Shown here piece after piece: positions 1-12,000 of a stretch of 64,000 bases of DNA (position 1 is its first letter; the number at the start of each line of letters is the position of its first letter). Under the pieces are notes generated by a model, which searched no databases, was not told the DNA's origin, and was given only the letters and a program-made list of their open reading frames with translations. This DNA is from Distichodus sexfasciatus (Eukaryota > Chordata > Actinopteri > Characiformes > Distichodontidae). The stretch is taken from assembly GCA_032718565.1 (NCBI GenBank), contig JAVGVS010000400.1:157340-221339 (forward strand), read 5' to 3'. The position numbers and the translations under genes are program-made.

Positions 1-657
1 AATGCGGTAGAAATGATTATTCTGGTTATTTTTTTAAAATCTATGCTTATCAAATAGTATGCATTATTAGTATCCTTAGATAATATAATTTGTCAGTTGT
101 TAAATAAGGAAATGTTAATTAATAAAAATTATTTGAATTTAATCAGAAGAGCAAAAAAGACAAACAAGAAATAATCTGTTAATTTTAGATTTTTTTCTTC
201 TATACGTAATAAACATTATATATTATGTATTATTATTTACCAAAGATCTGCCAATTATTAAATGTGGTAATGCTAATGAGATATAATAAATGAAATGTAA
301 ATGTAATTAATTTAATCAGTAGAGCAAAAACAGCTAGGCCTTTTTTCTCAATTTAAGGGTTTTTAAGTCTGTACTTATTAAACATTATCCGTTATTTGTA
401 ATAACATTTTTTTCTCAAAGCCTTGCAAGTTGTTAGATTTGGTAATCTTAATGAAATACAATTAATTGAGTTTAATTCATGTGATGAAAAGAGTCTTAGA
501 GGGAGCTGCACTGACAAGAAACCAAGTGAAAGAGGATGAAAACGAGAGTAAGCGGAGGGAGGACGCAGTGGTGGGTGGAGGTTGTGTAGCAGAGGGCTGT
601 CATGTCTCCTTAACCAAGCGTGCAGCCGCGAGGCTCGCAGTGACCTATATAATACAG

Positions 658-697
<40 letters not shown>

Positions 698-1346
698 AGA
701 GAGAATGAAAGAGAGAGAGCAGGAAAAAAATGTCCTCCAGGGACAGATAAAGTGACCAGACACAGATATGCGGCTAAATGAAATCATAAACATCTAAAAT
801 CCACATATCTTAAAATTTCTCCTGGGGAAAAAGGATTTATAATAAAAATACTGGAGTCATGCTTGCAAGATGGCATTCAGGTATTTTTCTAGCGAGACAC
901 AATCCCATGTCCCCTGGCAGATACAGTCTGAACCGGTCAGAACCGGACTTGGATTGTTAGCTTTTAAATTTGTCATCATAAAGCGTCTGCTGATGATCTC
1001 TGTGGTTAGGCCACTTCCATGCCACGGTGTGTTTTAGTTAGTGCCAGTTTCCTAATTATTTTTAAATGATTTCTCAAAATGGTTAGAGTCATGGTTAATT
1101 CTACTGGCCGCACACTCCACACGGTTTGAACGTGTATATGGAACTGGAATGAACATGAGGAATGAAGTTTAACTGTAGTGGCTTTATTGGCCACTGTTTC
1201 TTTTTTTTCTAAAGGCCAGTTACAGCTCAGAAATTGTTGATCTGCGAAGAGTGAATAATTAAATAGTAGTTATATATAATTAAATAGTATAATTATCCCT
1301 CTGTTCTGTTTTGTTAACGCGTTCTATTTTGGCTGTAATTCCGCAG
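1..1346 (+). other. Transketolase last intron (AT-rich)
   Basis: This non-coding stretch lies upstream of the transketolase last exon and ends in a good acceptor (TTCCGCAG). The first ~490 bases hold three degraded tandem copies of a ~165-170 bp AT-rich unit; for example AATCAGAAGAGCAAAAA at ~143 recurs as AATCAGTAGAGCAAAAA at ~314. A pure GA run follows at 659-692. No exon is recognised here on either strand. Confidence 0.6.
659..692. repeat. (GA)n microsatellite
   Basis: An uninterrupted GA dinucleotide run of about 16 copies, followed by interrupted GA/GAAA sequence to ~720. Confidence 0.95.
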
Positions 1347-1534
1347 GTGGCCTGGGGGAGGCGTTGTGCTCGGCCATGGTGAACGAGCCCAGCTTCATGC
1401 TGCAGCGCCTCGCCGTATCCCACGTTCCCCGCAGCGGCAAAAGCACCGACCTGCTCAAGATCTACGGCATCGACCGCGAATCCATCACTCAGTCCATCCG
1501 GAAGATGATCAGCAGCTCAGCCAATGCCAAGTAG
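1347..1534 (+). CDS. tkt: Transketolase, last coding exon (partial gene)
   Basis: This is the 3' coding exon of a transketolase, the thiamine-diphosphate enzyme that moves two-carbon units in the non-oxidative pentose phosphate pathway. The exon follows the acceptor TTCCGCAG. Its first two bases complete a split Gly codon, then 61 codons run to TAG. The product begins GLGEAL and contains LAVSHVPRSGK and LLKIYGID, matching the conserved transketolase C-terminal domain (family pattern GGIGEAV, VPRSGKPAELLKMFGID). The tail after the last conserved helix is Ser/Ala-rich and differs from mammalian TKT. The other exons lie left of the window. Whether this is the tkt orthologue, a teleost tkt paralogue or a TKTL-type gene cannot be decided from about 62 residues. 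Confidence 0.88.
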
Positions 1535-1976
1535 ACCTCAAACCCCGCCCACACCACCCTCTTCGCCCCGCCCCCGCAACCAAACCTGCCCAATCAGAAG
1601 CCAGGTCTACAACGGCGTTGTCACTTGACTCCTTTTGGAGAAGTAGCTCCTTCCATTAGTTCACTGTGCCCTGAGTTTGAGTACTACAGTAGAGTGATGT
1701 ATTTGATGTAAATGTCACAATTTTTTGTTTTCACACACAAACGCACACATCTTCACTATACTTTTGGGGACATAATGATTACTGTGGCTAAATAACCCTT
1801 AAACCTGTTCCTAGCCATAACCTCATTAATAGAAACCTTTCTGCGTTTTTAGTTTTCTTAAATTTGTTTTAATACAAACACTGTAAGAAATCCATTCCAA
1901 TGCGCTAAATGTATTGGCAGTTTGTCACCAGGATTTCTTCCATGTTACAGATTTTCCAGGTTGATTATCCAATAAA
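1535..1976 (+). other. Transketolase 3' UTR to first poly(A) signal
   Basis: This is sequence downstream of the TAG stop. The first canonical AATAAA is at 1971-1976. A second AATAAA near 3354, in TTAAATAAAGCC, could serve a longer transcript. The exact 3' end is not visible. Confidence 0.45.
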
Positions 1977-4176
1977 TTTGCTCATTATTATTGTAAATTA
2001 ACAATACTTAACAGGTATTTCAAATAGTCATTCACAATTATGTACAATAGTAAATTGAGACATAATGCAATAATAACATGTACTTCATTTTTGTCTCACA
2101 TTATAGCTTTGGGAAATGACATATTCTGTAAAATAATCCAGAGCATATACTACTACATTTTTTTACAGTTAAATATTTTAGCAAATACCAAACAGTGTTG
2201 CCAACTGGTGTCTGAAATTTGTCCCCAAATAAATAAACGTCAGAAACATATACACATATATACACACACATATATACACATACACCTGACTGAAGGATGA
2301 AGAGTTAAAACGTCAAAAACTCCCCTGTTGTGTTTTACGTGACGTTTGTGAGATTTTTTAAACAGTGTTGTTTTGATAACCAAAAAAATTGTATTGTGAT
2401 GTATTTCTGAAGAGGGGGCGGGGCTTGTTTTAACAGACACGGGTTCGTATAGTGTGTGTGTGTGTGTTGTCTTTGGAGCCGTGTTTGGAAGAATTTTGTT
2501 GTTGTGATGCTGAAGTAAAAGTGTAGTCCCAGGTGAACAGTAGAAGCACAGTAAAAGTAAAACGCTACCAAATGGTAATGTATGCAGGGCAGTTCACTTC
2601 AAATTCCGGTGCAGAAGAAGAAGGCAAAAAAAATTAACTCAGGAGATTAGATCCATTTTTTACTTTTTAAAGTATTTGAGATTTGCACCAGCAGACACTT
2701 TTAAAAAGTTGATGTTGAGGATTGATTTAATGAAGGGTTCTTGATCATTGATTTTTTTTAAAGAATTTTCTATTTTAAATATGTGAAATTTCATACACAA
2801 TTTAAGTCAGGAAACCAGTAAAATATTTTAAAACATATCTATGACATTGACCCCTAATACTGACCAGTCCATATTTATCTGTAGTTCTTCGCAAACTGAC
2901 TAAAAAATGTCCTCTTTCTGAATTGCTTCCAAAAAATCATAAATCAGTTAACAGTATATGAACTCAACTGACAAGTGAACGTTTAATTTTTACCACTGTA
3001 AGAATGAAAATATGCTTCTTTCGTTGAACACATTTAAATTGTTTGACGATAAAAAATATCTGATGAAGATATTTTTTGAGATGTAATGGCCACTGAGGTC
3101 ATTTGACATTTTTCGGTGCACGGTCATGATTTCCATGGTGAATTACGATGAAGCATGTTTTAGTTGATCCATCATTTCACTTTTACAGTGCGAGAGTGAG
3201 TAACAGCTAACAGTGCTAAAGGTATTCACACACATAAAAGGAGAGGAAAAAAGATCGAAGGTGATCAGCGCACAGGAGCTGTTTCATGCCACCAGTCAGT
3301 GACCCTGTAAAACGATACACCTTTTTACTTTTCTATGTACCTTTAAACTGTTAAATAAAGCCCTCTGCATTTAAGTTTGAGAGTCCATGAGTGTGCTGCG
3401 TGGTTTATTTCAAATAACAGCGAGCAACAAATGAAGGCAAAAAAACTCAGATGATGAAATAAGTGAAAGAAATGATTCACATGGCGTTATAATGTAGTTT
3501 TTCAACTGGCCTCTAGTGGCCACTGTTGAGGAGATAATCCACAAACAGTGGACTCCCTTTAGTTGCAGTCTAAGAGTAAGACTGTTTCAACCCATTTAAT
3601 ACATCCTGCTCAAGGTGGAACTTTACCAGCCTTGTTTTAAAAGAGTCCACGAAAAGCTTGAACAAGTCCAGTTCAACATATGAAACATACTATTTAACTT
3701 ATTAAATTACTTATAAGACATATATTGGCAAATATATACTTTTATATTAACATTAGGTCAACATGTGCGAGCAATCTTCATATCTAATTAAAATATTGCC
3801 TTCAGTAATGACGACAATATTAGACATTATTTACAAAGAAATTATTAAAAATAAAATACGTCAAACCTTTGTCAGAATGAATTTCAGAGTAAATATTAGA
3901 CATAAGAAATAATATATTTACACTTATTATTCACAGTGCACATGCAAATATATACTGCTAAAGGTATGACATGGAAAAGTCTGAAAAATACATTTTCTCA
4001 AAATATATATTAATTATATAAAGTGATATCTTGCATGTTTGTGTATATATATATGAGTGCTAGTGTGAATGCTCTTGAATTAAAGGACTCTTTGAACTCT
4101 CTTCATTTGGAATGAATAAGAATAATTCAGCCAACAAATATATTCCAATGTCCAGTTCTAGACGAACCTCTGGTGC
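1977..4176. other. Intergenic stretch, no gene seen
   Basis: AT-rich sequence between transketolase and the putative minus-strand gene. It contains an ACAT/TATAC microsatellite around 2250-2285, a TG run at ~2452-2468 and a GC-box-like GGGGGCGGGGC at ~2415. Open frames here are short, low-complexity and lack splice or homology support. Confidence 0.5.
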
Positions 4177-4250
4177 TCCAGATAAAGTGCCATTGACTCC
4201 AGTGATGAATCTTTAACTCTGTTGGCAACTTCAGAGAAGAAGTTGGGAAA
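4177..4250 (-). other. Possible extra 3' exon of the minus-strand gene
   Basis: On the minus strand a good acceptor (TTTATTTAG) precedes an open stretch that reads IFPNFFSEVANRVKDSS before ending FV-TAG in one frame. The donor after the upstream exon (4412-4470) is also good, so the segment may be spliced on. The reading frame that fits the rest of the model has already stopped at 4436-4438, so I treat this as 3' UTR or an alternative end. Confidence 0.25.
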
Positions 4251-4435
4251 AATCTAAATAAAGTGTTAATGCATTGATACATTGCTAAAATAGATTATTC
4301 TTGCTCACAATAGTTAAAATGACTGCTTGGATCATTTCACATTGGCTAACTTTATTTCATTTTACAACAGTATACACAGCAATTGTGAACAAAAAAATTT
4401 ACACCTCTTACCTGTAAGGTTTTATCAATCCCATT

Positions 4436-4474
4436 TTAATCAGTAGGAAAAATCTCCATCCCATTTCTTCCTAG

Positions 4475-4505
<31 letters not shown>

Positions 4506-6711
4506 TGTTGTTAATGTTCAAAAAAACCTTAATCATTATAAAATCTCAAAATTGTTGACTTCAAAATTTAATATTATTTTTATAATGGATTTTAATTTTT
4601 AGGACATGTTTTTATGATTTCCCCCCTTGCTCACCACAGAGCGCTGTATTTTCTTTTGACTCCGCGGAGGGCGAACATGGTAATGCCACTTCCATAAGCA
4701 AGAGTGTAAACTGCAGAGAGCCAATTGGAGCTCAGTTAAATATTATAGCTTGAGGGCAGAATATCACAACTCAAATTAAACCGGCAATATACATACAGGA
4801 TATTTCTTTGAAGTGTGAACTGTCTGGTCTGACCTCTAAGCTATTTTGATTTCAATTTTGTTTTTAAAAAATCAGTTAGATAATTAGTTATCACCCTCAG
4901 AGACAGGCATATTATAAATTCCGAACTTCCAAAAAAATACGGCTTCAACACATCTCACAATTCTGTCATTTAGGGTAAAATTGTCTCCTTTCCAAATATG
5001 GATGTATTTAAATCCTCACATCTTTTTGGAATTTTAACGAGTGCTTTAATCAGTAGTCAGATTTTACCAGAAAACAAGGTATCTATTCAACCTCTTTATT
5101 ATAACAGAAACTCATTTGAAAATTTTCTGCATGCTTGACATTTAAAACTTGCATATATATGGGCATTTGTTGTATCCAGTTTGTTATATACTGTTTTCTG
5201 CATATGTTTTACCTGAGGTTTCTTCAACTTCAAATCTGCAAGTACATTTTCTAACTACAGATCTATTGTGAATTTTTGTTTCTAAAATTCTATTTTATTT
5301 TGTACATGATCAGGGTACAATTCACGACATGTTCTACTTGTATAACTATGTATGTGACTAACCAAGAATTTTACATTTTGAAAAGAGTATTAATCGTACC
5401 ATGATAACATTTGCGGTAAAAGAAGCTTACCAACAAGGCAACAGTGAATCCCCATAATGCATCTAAAGAAAAGGAAAAAAATAGAAAAATGAATAACAGG
5501 TGTTTTTATGTATTTTAATGTTATTAATATTTTTGCCTTACCTCTCCGTTGGAAAGGAGGACCTTTGCACCTCCTAGTATGTGGCGGCAAACCTGAAACC
5601 CAATATTTATAATATCTTTAAAAACTTAATTTGCCATTAGGGCCCCTCAAATATGCCCAAACCCTAAAACTGTACATATTGTTGTGACATTTCACTGCCC
5701 AAAACAACTGAACCTGTTGGTCAGCATTGCCCCTGACTCAAGTGTTTATAGGGAAATAAAAAGGTTACTTCAGGCTGCAAAATATCAGACACTAATTCAA
5801 CTGGTAAAGCTGAGAGGATTCCATTTACTTCTGTATAAATTAATTGCAAATTGTAGAAAGTCATGTATAATAAAGTTCACATAACTGCAAACTGCAATCA
5901 GTAGAATCTTCGGCTAATATTTGGGCATTCGATGCTCACCAATGCACACACCTACACACTCGAAAGCAAACACGGCGAACACGGCCAGCAGAGATGGCAT
6001 TGTTGTGGCTTGTGCAAAAAAAGAAACAAACCATATTTATTACAAAGAAGGAAAGAGAAAAGTCAGCATTAAGTTGGCTGAAGTCCAAAATGAAAAATCC
6101 AAAAATAATAATAATAATATAAAAAATGTATTGTAAAATTTGTGAGCTTGTAAGATTTTTGCTAAAGCAATCATAACAATCATCTTCATAATCATAATAG
6201 AAATAGTATAGAAGTAAGATTATATTTATTAAATATAATTGTGTGCATAATTCTTATTTGTTGTGGGTCTCTTTCTTAAACCACATATGATAACAGTATG
6301 AAGAGGGTTCATCTTTCACACTCTCAGAATTATGAACATACTTTAATACTCACAGTAAAAAGGCCTATAAAATAGTAACCCACACCCCAATCCAAAACAG
6401 ACACTGAAGAAATGATAATATTTGTCTGCAATAAAGAAAATGCACAAGACATTTGTGGCTTGAATGGTGTCCATGGGTTTCACTTTTGATTTCTTCATCA
6501 GCAAAAATTGTTCTTATTGTAAATGCACTTACGGTGCTTGTAGAAGTTCCAAACCTGGTGGAGTACACTCTGAAATACACAGTATCGTATTTTAAATGAA
6601 TATTTGATATGAAGTTGTTAAAGTCTGTACTCTGTATTAATATTGTATCTTACCATTATGACTCGAACGCTCTTCAGGTTGACCAAATTGTTGTTGAGTG
6701 AGTTGGCTCAT
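4436..6711 (-). CDS. Putative small membrane protein gene, 8 exons, family unknown
   Basis: The minus-strand model has exons 6711-6654, 6569-6533, 6403-6354, 6008-5940, 5592-5542, 5462-5431, 4710-4635 and 4470-4436. All junctions are GT/AG and most donors are strong (GTAAGA, GTAAGT, GTGAGT, GTAAGC). Splice phases agree through all eight exons and give 135 residues and a TAA stop. The product starts MSQLTQQQFGQPEERSS, then has PPGLELL and three hydrophobic stretches, roughly residues 32-49, 52-72 and 90-110. An ISRE-like motif lies ~83 bp upstream of the ATG. I recognise no family; PPGLELL faintly recalls phospholipid scramblases, but nothing else fits. Exon 3 needed the second of two acceptors to avoid a stop, and the 5592 and 4710 exons are open in other frames, so the details are uncertain. 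It could also be a decaying gene. Confidence 0.35.
4478..4503. repeat. (AAAT)n microsatellite
   Basis: Six or more AAAT tetranucleotides just outside the acceptor of the last modelled exon of the minus-strand gene. Confidence 0.9.
5940..6008 (-). CDS. Putative gene, exon 4 (hydrophobic segment)
   Basis: The phase-consistent frame reads MPSLLAVFAVFAFECVGVC with strongly coding-like CTG/GTG/TTC codon use, between the acceptor TTTTGCACAAG and the donor CATTG|GTGAGC. Because it contains an ATG and looks like a signal peptide or membrane helix, translation could alternatively start here. Confidence 0.35.
6654..6711 (-). CDS. Putative gene, exon 1 (start codon)
   Basis: The ATG (6711-6709) opens a Gln-rich 19-residue hydrophilic N-terminus, followed by the donor AATG|GTAAGA. 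It is the best-supported exon of the model: an in-frame start, a strong donor and an ISRE-like site close upstream. Confidence 0.4.
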
Positions 6712-6793
6712 GTTCTTACTCAAGACTTCACCTCTCCGTCATCAGGGCATGTGATAAACCCACAGCAAAGAACAGGAAAACCCCTGGTACTAA

Positions 6794-6803
6794 TTTCACT
6801 TTC
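6794..6803 (-). promoter_or_regulatory. ISRE-like element
   Basis: The plus strand reads TTTCACTTTC; the minus strand reads GAAAGTGAAA, a perfect GAAANNGAAA interferon-stimulated response element core. It lies ~83 bp upstream of the ATG of the putative minus-strand gene. A 10-mer can arise by chance, but position and orientation suit a promoter element. Confidence 0.4.
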
Positions 6804-7385
6804 GCATTGTGAGGGTGTGTAATTGATGTAAATGATTAGAAACATTTTCAGTTTAAAGTCAGTCCATTACTCTAACAGCTGTAACAGCTCAGGCTCACTT
6901 CAGGCTCAACAGGTTCCACAAACAAAGTTCAAACAAAGGTTAACTTATTCCTGCTATGTCAAGACAGACACAATGACAATGCATAGATGAATGTGAGCAA
7001 AAAAGTGTATATATAGAGCCCAAAAACATATTTGCATTTTTGGATTTGCAGTATATTTGCATGTCAGTGTACCTATTATCTCATTTTCCTAGCCAGTGGA
7101 GCCAGTTTTCGGCCTGGGAATTTCTTGCCCATCCATGAGTACTTGACTGGCTCAGTGTGGACAAAACCCGCTAAATGAAGAGACAGTTCATTTGTTCACA
7201 AAAATGAACAAAACATGAGTAATCTTGAAAACTGATTTTATATTTAATGTTTATTTGGATTTATTTGATATTTTGCTTTGCAATAGGTTGACAACATGAG
7301 GTTAATTTGCTTATTAGCCTAATGATTATCAAACAGTTCTCTTGCTCTTTACCTGTTGACCTTTTTCTCTTCGGAGAAGATCTTG

Positions 7386-7405
7386 ACATACATACATACA
7401 TACAT

Positions 7406-7451
<46 letters not shown>
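7386..7451. repeat. Compound (CATA)n(CA)n microsatellite
   Basis: CATA tetranucleotides pass into about 13 CA dinucleotides. Confidence 0.95.
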
Positions 7452-7585
7452 TTATTTCATGAATATGACCAAGTCCACACATTGTTGGTGTGCAATCACG
7501 TCAAAGTTCCCATTTATTGAGAGGTTAACAAAGACACACACACAATCAAGATCCCACAAATCCCGAACCGATAAAGGTGCCACTC

Positions 7586-7702
7586 AGGTACTCATGAGCA
7601 AGGTACCATCTCAAAGCACTGCCCACCGAGCACTGCGCATGTCAGCTGCCCACTGCTCCTTCACGTATGGGTCAAATGCAGAGGTCACATTTCACTCCAC
7701 TT
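7586..7702 (+). repeat. tRNA-derived SINE body/tail
   Basis: Contains TACTCATGAGCAAGGTACC, then GCTGCCCACTGCTCC and AAATGCAGAGGTCACATTTC. This is the word order of a widespread teleost SINE body. A second copy is at ~63236-63420 in this window, where a tRNA B box precedes it. Confidence 0.55.
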
Positions 7703-7774
7703 CTGCTGGGAATATTCATTCCTTCAGTCATTCATTTTCAAGATAAAAATACAGATTTGTGGCAATGGATAATG

Positions 7775-7776
7775 AG

Positions 7777-7807
<31 letters not shown>

Positions 7808-7808
7808 T
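7775..7808. repeat. (TTTA)n microsatellite
   Basis: Eight TTTA/ATTT tetranucleotide copies. Confidence 0.95.
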
Positions 7809-7969
7809 ACTGCATCCTGAGAATACTGCATTCTGACTTGACAAATTTTTTACCTCTATGTCTATTTCTAGCTTCTAATTATATTTAAAACTCCCTGTCT
7901 AGTTTAAAATGTATATTGCATATTGTATAGTTTAAAATGTATATTGTTTAATGTATATTTTAGTATTTC

Positions 7970-8150
7970 TACTTATTTATTGTCTATAACGTGCCTAGTC
8001 GTGCCACTGCCTATTTATTCTCTGTTCTACTGTTCTTTGTTTGTTTGCACTGGAAATAACCTGGAGCCACGTCGTCTCGTCTCTCTGTGTATCTGTACAG
8101 TATATAGCAGAGATGACAATAAAGTTGACTTTGACTATTTGTTTATTTAT
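7970..8150 (+). mobile_element. Probable non-LTR retrotransposon 3' end
   Basis: Ends in GATGACAATAAAGTTGACTTTGACT, a termination style (GACAATAAAG plus a short tandem tail) seen at 3' ends of fish LINE-type elements. No coding part is visible. The assignment rests on the tail only. Confidence 0.3.
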
Positions 8151-8479
8151 TTATTCATTCATTCATTTAGCAATGTATAAATGAGACTAGGTTGTGAGGA
8201 TTACATATATACATACACTGTTTTTAAAAGGTAAAGAATTAAATATATACTGTGTTATGGGGGATATGTAGCTCTGTTGTGCGAGAATTTCCAATTGAGA
8301 CTTGTCGACCCTCTTCTGCACCCAGACAGACCAAAATTAGCAAAACAGCAAATAAATGATAAAAATTCTTCTTTAAAAAAAAAGAAAGCTGTAGATGGCA
8401 GCACTGGACCGTATTTGGGATACGGCCGTTTCCTTTTTTTCAAATCTAGACCGTTTACGGCACCGAAGCCTCACCAGCT

Positions 8480-8840
8480 GGCGGCGGAACGCCTTGGTCT
8501 ACCCTGTGCCTGACGGGTAGCGTAGTCCAGGGACGTTTATACGTTCACACTGTCTACTCGCCAGCAAACTACATTTCCCAGCCTACGTCGGCGCGTCTTA
8601 AAGGAATCACGTCGTTTTCTAGATGGAATGATCTCAGCTTCGGGTTCTTCTGCTTAAGCGGAGCGGCGGCGAGTAACGGGATAAAAAAAAATACGGTATT
8701 CGTGGCAGGCAAAAATGGGAGTTTTACCATGGAGATTAAGTTGAAAGTTGGAGTTTGTCGCCTGCGGGACGGAAAGCAGGCTTCACGACGAGCGGGGAAT
8801 ATTTGGATAGGAGTTTTATGACTAAGAAAAAGAAAAGAAT
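8480..8840 (+). promoter_or_regulatory. bicd2: bicd2 promoter / 5' UTR
   Basis: The sequence becomes CpG-rich immediately upstream of the bicd2 ATG (e.g. CGTCGGCGCGTC, GAGCGGCGGCGAG). There is no TATA box. A short inverted repeat (CTACCC...GGGTAG) sits at 8499-8520. The start context is GAATATGTCC. The transcription start is not fixed by the sequence. Confidence 0.5.
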
Positions 8841-9083
8841 ATGTCCGGGGCTGACGAGGAGGGATTTCCCGAGGCGCAGCTGGTGAGCGAAGCCGGGCCG
8901 AACTGGCTGCGGGCCGAGATCGAGCGCCTGTCCCGGGAGCTGGGCGAGACGACGCGGGAGAAGATCCAGGCGGCCGAGTACGGGCTGGCGGTGCTGGAGG
9001 AGAAACAGCAGCTGAAGCAGCGCTATGACGAGCTGGAGGGCGAATATGAAGCCGTTCGACAGGAGCTGGAGCAGCTCAAGGAG
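8841..9083 (+). CDS. bicd2: bicd2 exon 1 (aa 1-81)
   Basis: Start codon through the dynein-binding CC1 box. The donor GAG|GTGAGG is phase 0. The run LGETTREKIQAAEYGLAVLE is nearly identical to mammalian BICD2. Confidence 0.95.
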
Positions 9084-12000
9084 GTGAGGAGAACAACATG
9101 AATAAATAAATAAATAAATAAATGCACCATTTATGGGTTCACGGCGTCGCGACGTGTCCAGTAGTCAGCCAATTAAGGCCAGTTTGCAGGAACTGTCTCC
9201 TGGTTCTCATGAGCTGCTGAAGAAATCAACATTGGAACCCACAGCCAACACCGAGGACAAAATAGTGTGAATTTTTCAGATTGTATTTATTTTTGTGTCC
9301 GTTTTGGACTGGGTAGATACCCACTATGTGTGTTTATAATTATATGCCCGTGGTAAGGTATAGATTAGTCTTAGTTGTTTAACCCTTTAACGTTCAGCGC
9401 GACTGTTTGGTAGAGGCCTATATCTAAAAAACTATAGGGTCTGTTTAAAAAAATCATTCTTGTTATTGTTGTCCTAAGTAAATAAAAAATGCAAAGAAAA
9501 AACTTTTTTTGTTTTTTTCTTAGCCCTTTAAGGTCCACACTAAAAAAAAGAAAAAGTTTTTTCTTTGCATTTTTTATTTACTTAGGACAACAATAACAAG
9601 AATGAATATATATTTTTTAAAACAGACCCTACAGTTCTTTAGATATAGGCCTCTGAACGTTAAAGGGTTAAAAGCATGGGGAATTATTATTATAATTTCA
9701 ATAACACAACATCAGAAGGCTAAAACTTGAAATAGATCAAACTAAATAATCCTAGTTTATGTTCCCTGTTGGTGGGTGAATAGTTCCACACTGAGTCAAT
9801 TCTAGCTCACAACGAAGGGATTTAGTCTTATATTTACTCAATATCAATTAAGGCCTATTAAATCAATCAGGTCATGCTACAACCTCCTCAAATTAGCTGA
9901 GGAAGAAATCAAAATTTAGATCTATGTTCATTACTAAAAGCTTAAAATATTTTGTGCATATGATCTTTTTTTTTTTTGCAGAAAAGTTTCTTTGTTGTGT
10001 ATTGGTTTTGCACTAGAGGTGGGCTACAATTTAAAGGCCACGTTACTGTATTAAAATGTGCTCGGAATCCCAAAGAACGGTTAAAAACAAGCCTCCTTCA
10101 TTATTTAAAATGGTGAGAAATATGACAAATGGAATACAACTGCAAAAGTCAATATCAATTAAGGCCAGTTAAATCAAATATGTCATGCTACATTTTTTAA
10201 AAATAACTTTTTCTGCTTATTGCAAAGTCATAGTCAAGTTTGGTGTGAACCCTTTGTCACACAGTTTGAACTTCTCCAGAACTAGTGAATACTTTTTGTA
10301 TTAAAAAAGTACACGACATAACCTATAATCTTCATTTGAGACCTCTTTTGTGCATTTTCTTAACTGCAGTCAAAACATTTTTTCATCCATATTTGTTCAG
10401 TACTGGAGTGTGTGTTACTCATGCTGCTGGTTTTGCTTCTCTTTTGTCGGATGTTTGTATGTCATAAGACAAGAAACACACACAGTTACATACCGTTTTG
10501 TGAGTGTGTTGAGTTCTTTGTCGTGTTTTTTTTGTGTGTCCCTTTAATGTTCCAATGACTAGCTATATGTAGGAGTTTGCATTAGAGGAGAGAAACATGA
10601 GCCACAGCTATTAATATGAGTGAGTTTGTGGTTTATGAAGCCAACAGTCATTTTAAAATAGTCAGAAACCGACTGACGTTATGTCCGAGTTGTCCAGTCA
10701 GACAGATACTGATCAGACTTTTTCTACTGATCCCTGTATTACTGATGTCTTCAAAATAATACAACACTTCCTTCCTGTGTTATAAAAAGAAACACAGGAT
10801 TCTCACGTTTCTGTCCTGAAGTGTAAGAGTAAATTTCCAAACATCTGGGAAAAAAGACCGATCATATGCTAAAGTTTAATTACCCCAAACAGCTGCCAAT
10901 AGAATACAATGTAATACCCTGTAATATTTTTATTTATATAGTCTAGTGTGTGTGAACCATATTGAGGAGTTCCTCTTTTTCTCTCTGTGTTGCACAGATT
11001 GAGCCTCTTTCTTTGAGAGAAAAAAATGGAGGAAGTGCTTTTGCGTCAACTTTATTTTAAGCAGTTCACAGCAGAACTTGTGTCATTAGTTCTTAGAGCA
11101 TGAGTCTTAGCGTCTATTTATTTTCTTGCCTTCTTGCCGTCGGTCTTTTGTGTTTGCTTGCACGGTCTCACACTATTGTGCAGTGTTTTGCAATCATTGT
11201 TTTGACTGGGGCTTTCGGTGAGCAGTCAGAACTCCATCCTCCTCTAATCGGGGTCGTTTCTAAATACGGGGCAGATCCGTGGTGGTAGTAAGCGGATCTG
11301 TGGCAAAAATCAGACTAAAATAAACCTCTGGGGCTGAAGCTGTGACCACAAGTTTGTCCAGACCCATGTCAACTTTCTTTACTTTTAAATGTATAGCATT
11401 AATTCAGAGGAACTTGCATGAGAGCTGAGTTCAAGATTCAAGTTTCTTGTCATAATAATCATATACAAAACACATGAGCTGAAATAGTGTTTTTTCTGGA
11501 GCAAAAATGGAGTGATGTTTAGCATCACAAAACATAAAGATATTACAGATGAGAAAAGATAAGACAATACAACAAGGCAAAAATTGTAGTGCCAGAAGTA
11601 ATCAATCCTTATACATGAATAATTAAACACAGCTGATGATATTGATGGAGATTTGTGTATAAAACTGTTTTCCGGTGCTCTTCTTGGATTCAAATCTTTT
11701 TTTTTTTTTTAAGTCTTTATGGCTTTAACTCCTTTTATTAGTTGCATGTGCTACACAGATGTGGTCCTGAGTTTCTTTGGTTTATGCCGTTCAGCAATGG
11801 AGGATGTTTCCTGCCTGCGTAGAGCGAGTTAAACACATTAAACCTGCATCAGTCGTGGCTCAGACACAGGATCAGACTTAGCAAGGTGAAAAGAGGACAA
11901 CGTAATCCCCCAAACACACAAACACACACACACGTCACAGGAAGCTCACCTTTGTCCTCACACACACACTGACTCTGTTAAACGTAATGCAGATATGAAT

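Larger units (their letters stand above)
6804..8480. other. Intergenic, repeat-bearing
   Basis: Between the putative minus-strand gene and the bicd2 promoter. It holds a CATA/CA microsatellite, a tRNA-SINE tail, a TTTA microsatellite and a probable retrotransposon 3' end. No gene is recognised. Confidence 0.5.

Noticed and set aside
7970..8180. Plus-strand ORF 7923-8180 as a gene
   Set aside because: The sequence looks like a retrotransposon 3' tail ending in a GACAATAAAG-type motif, with no protein similarity.
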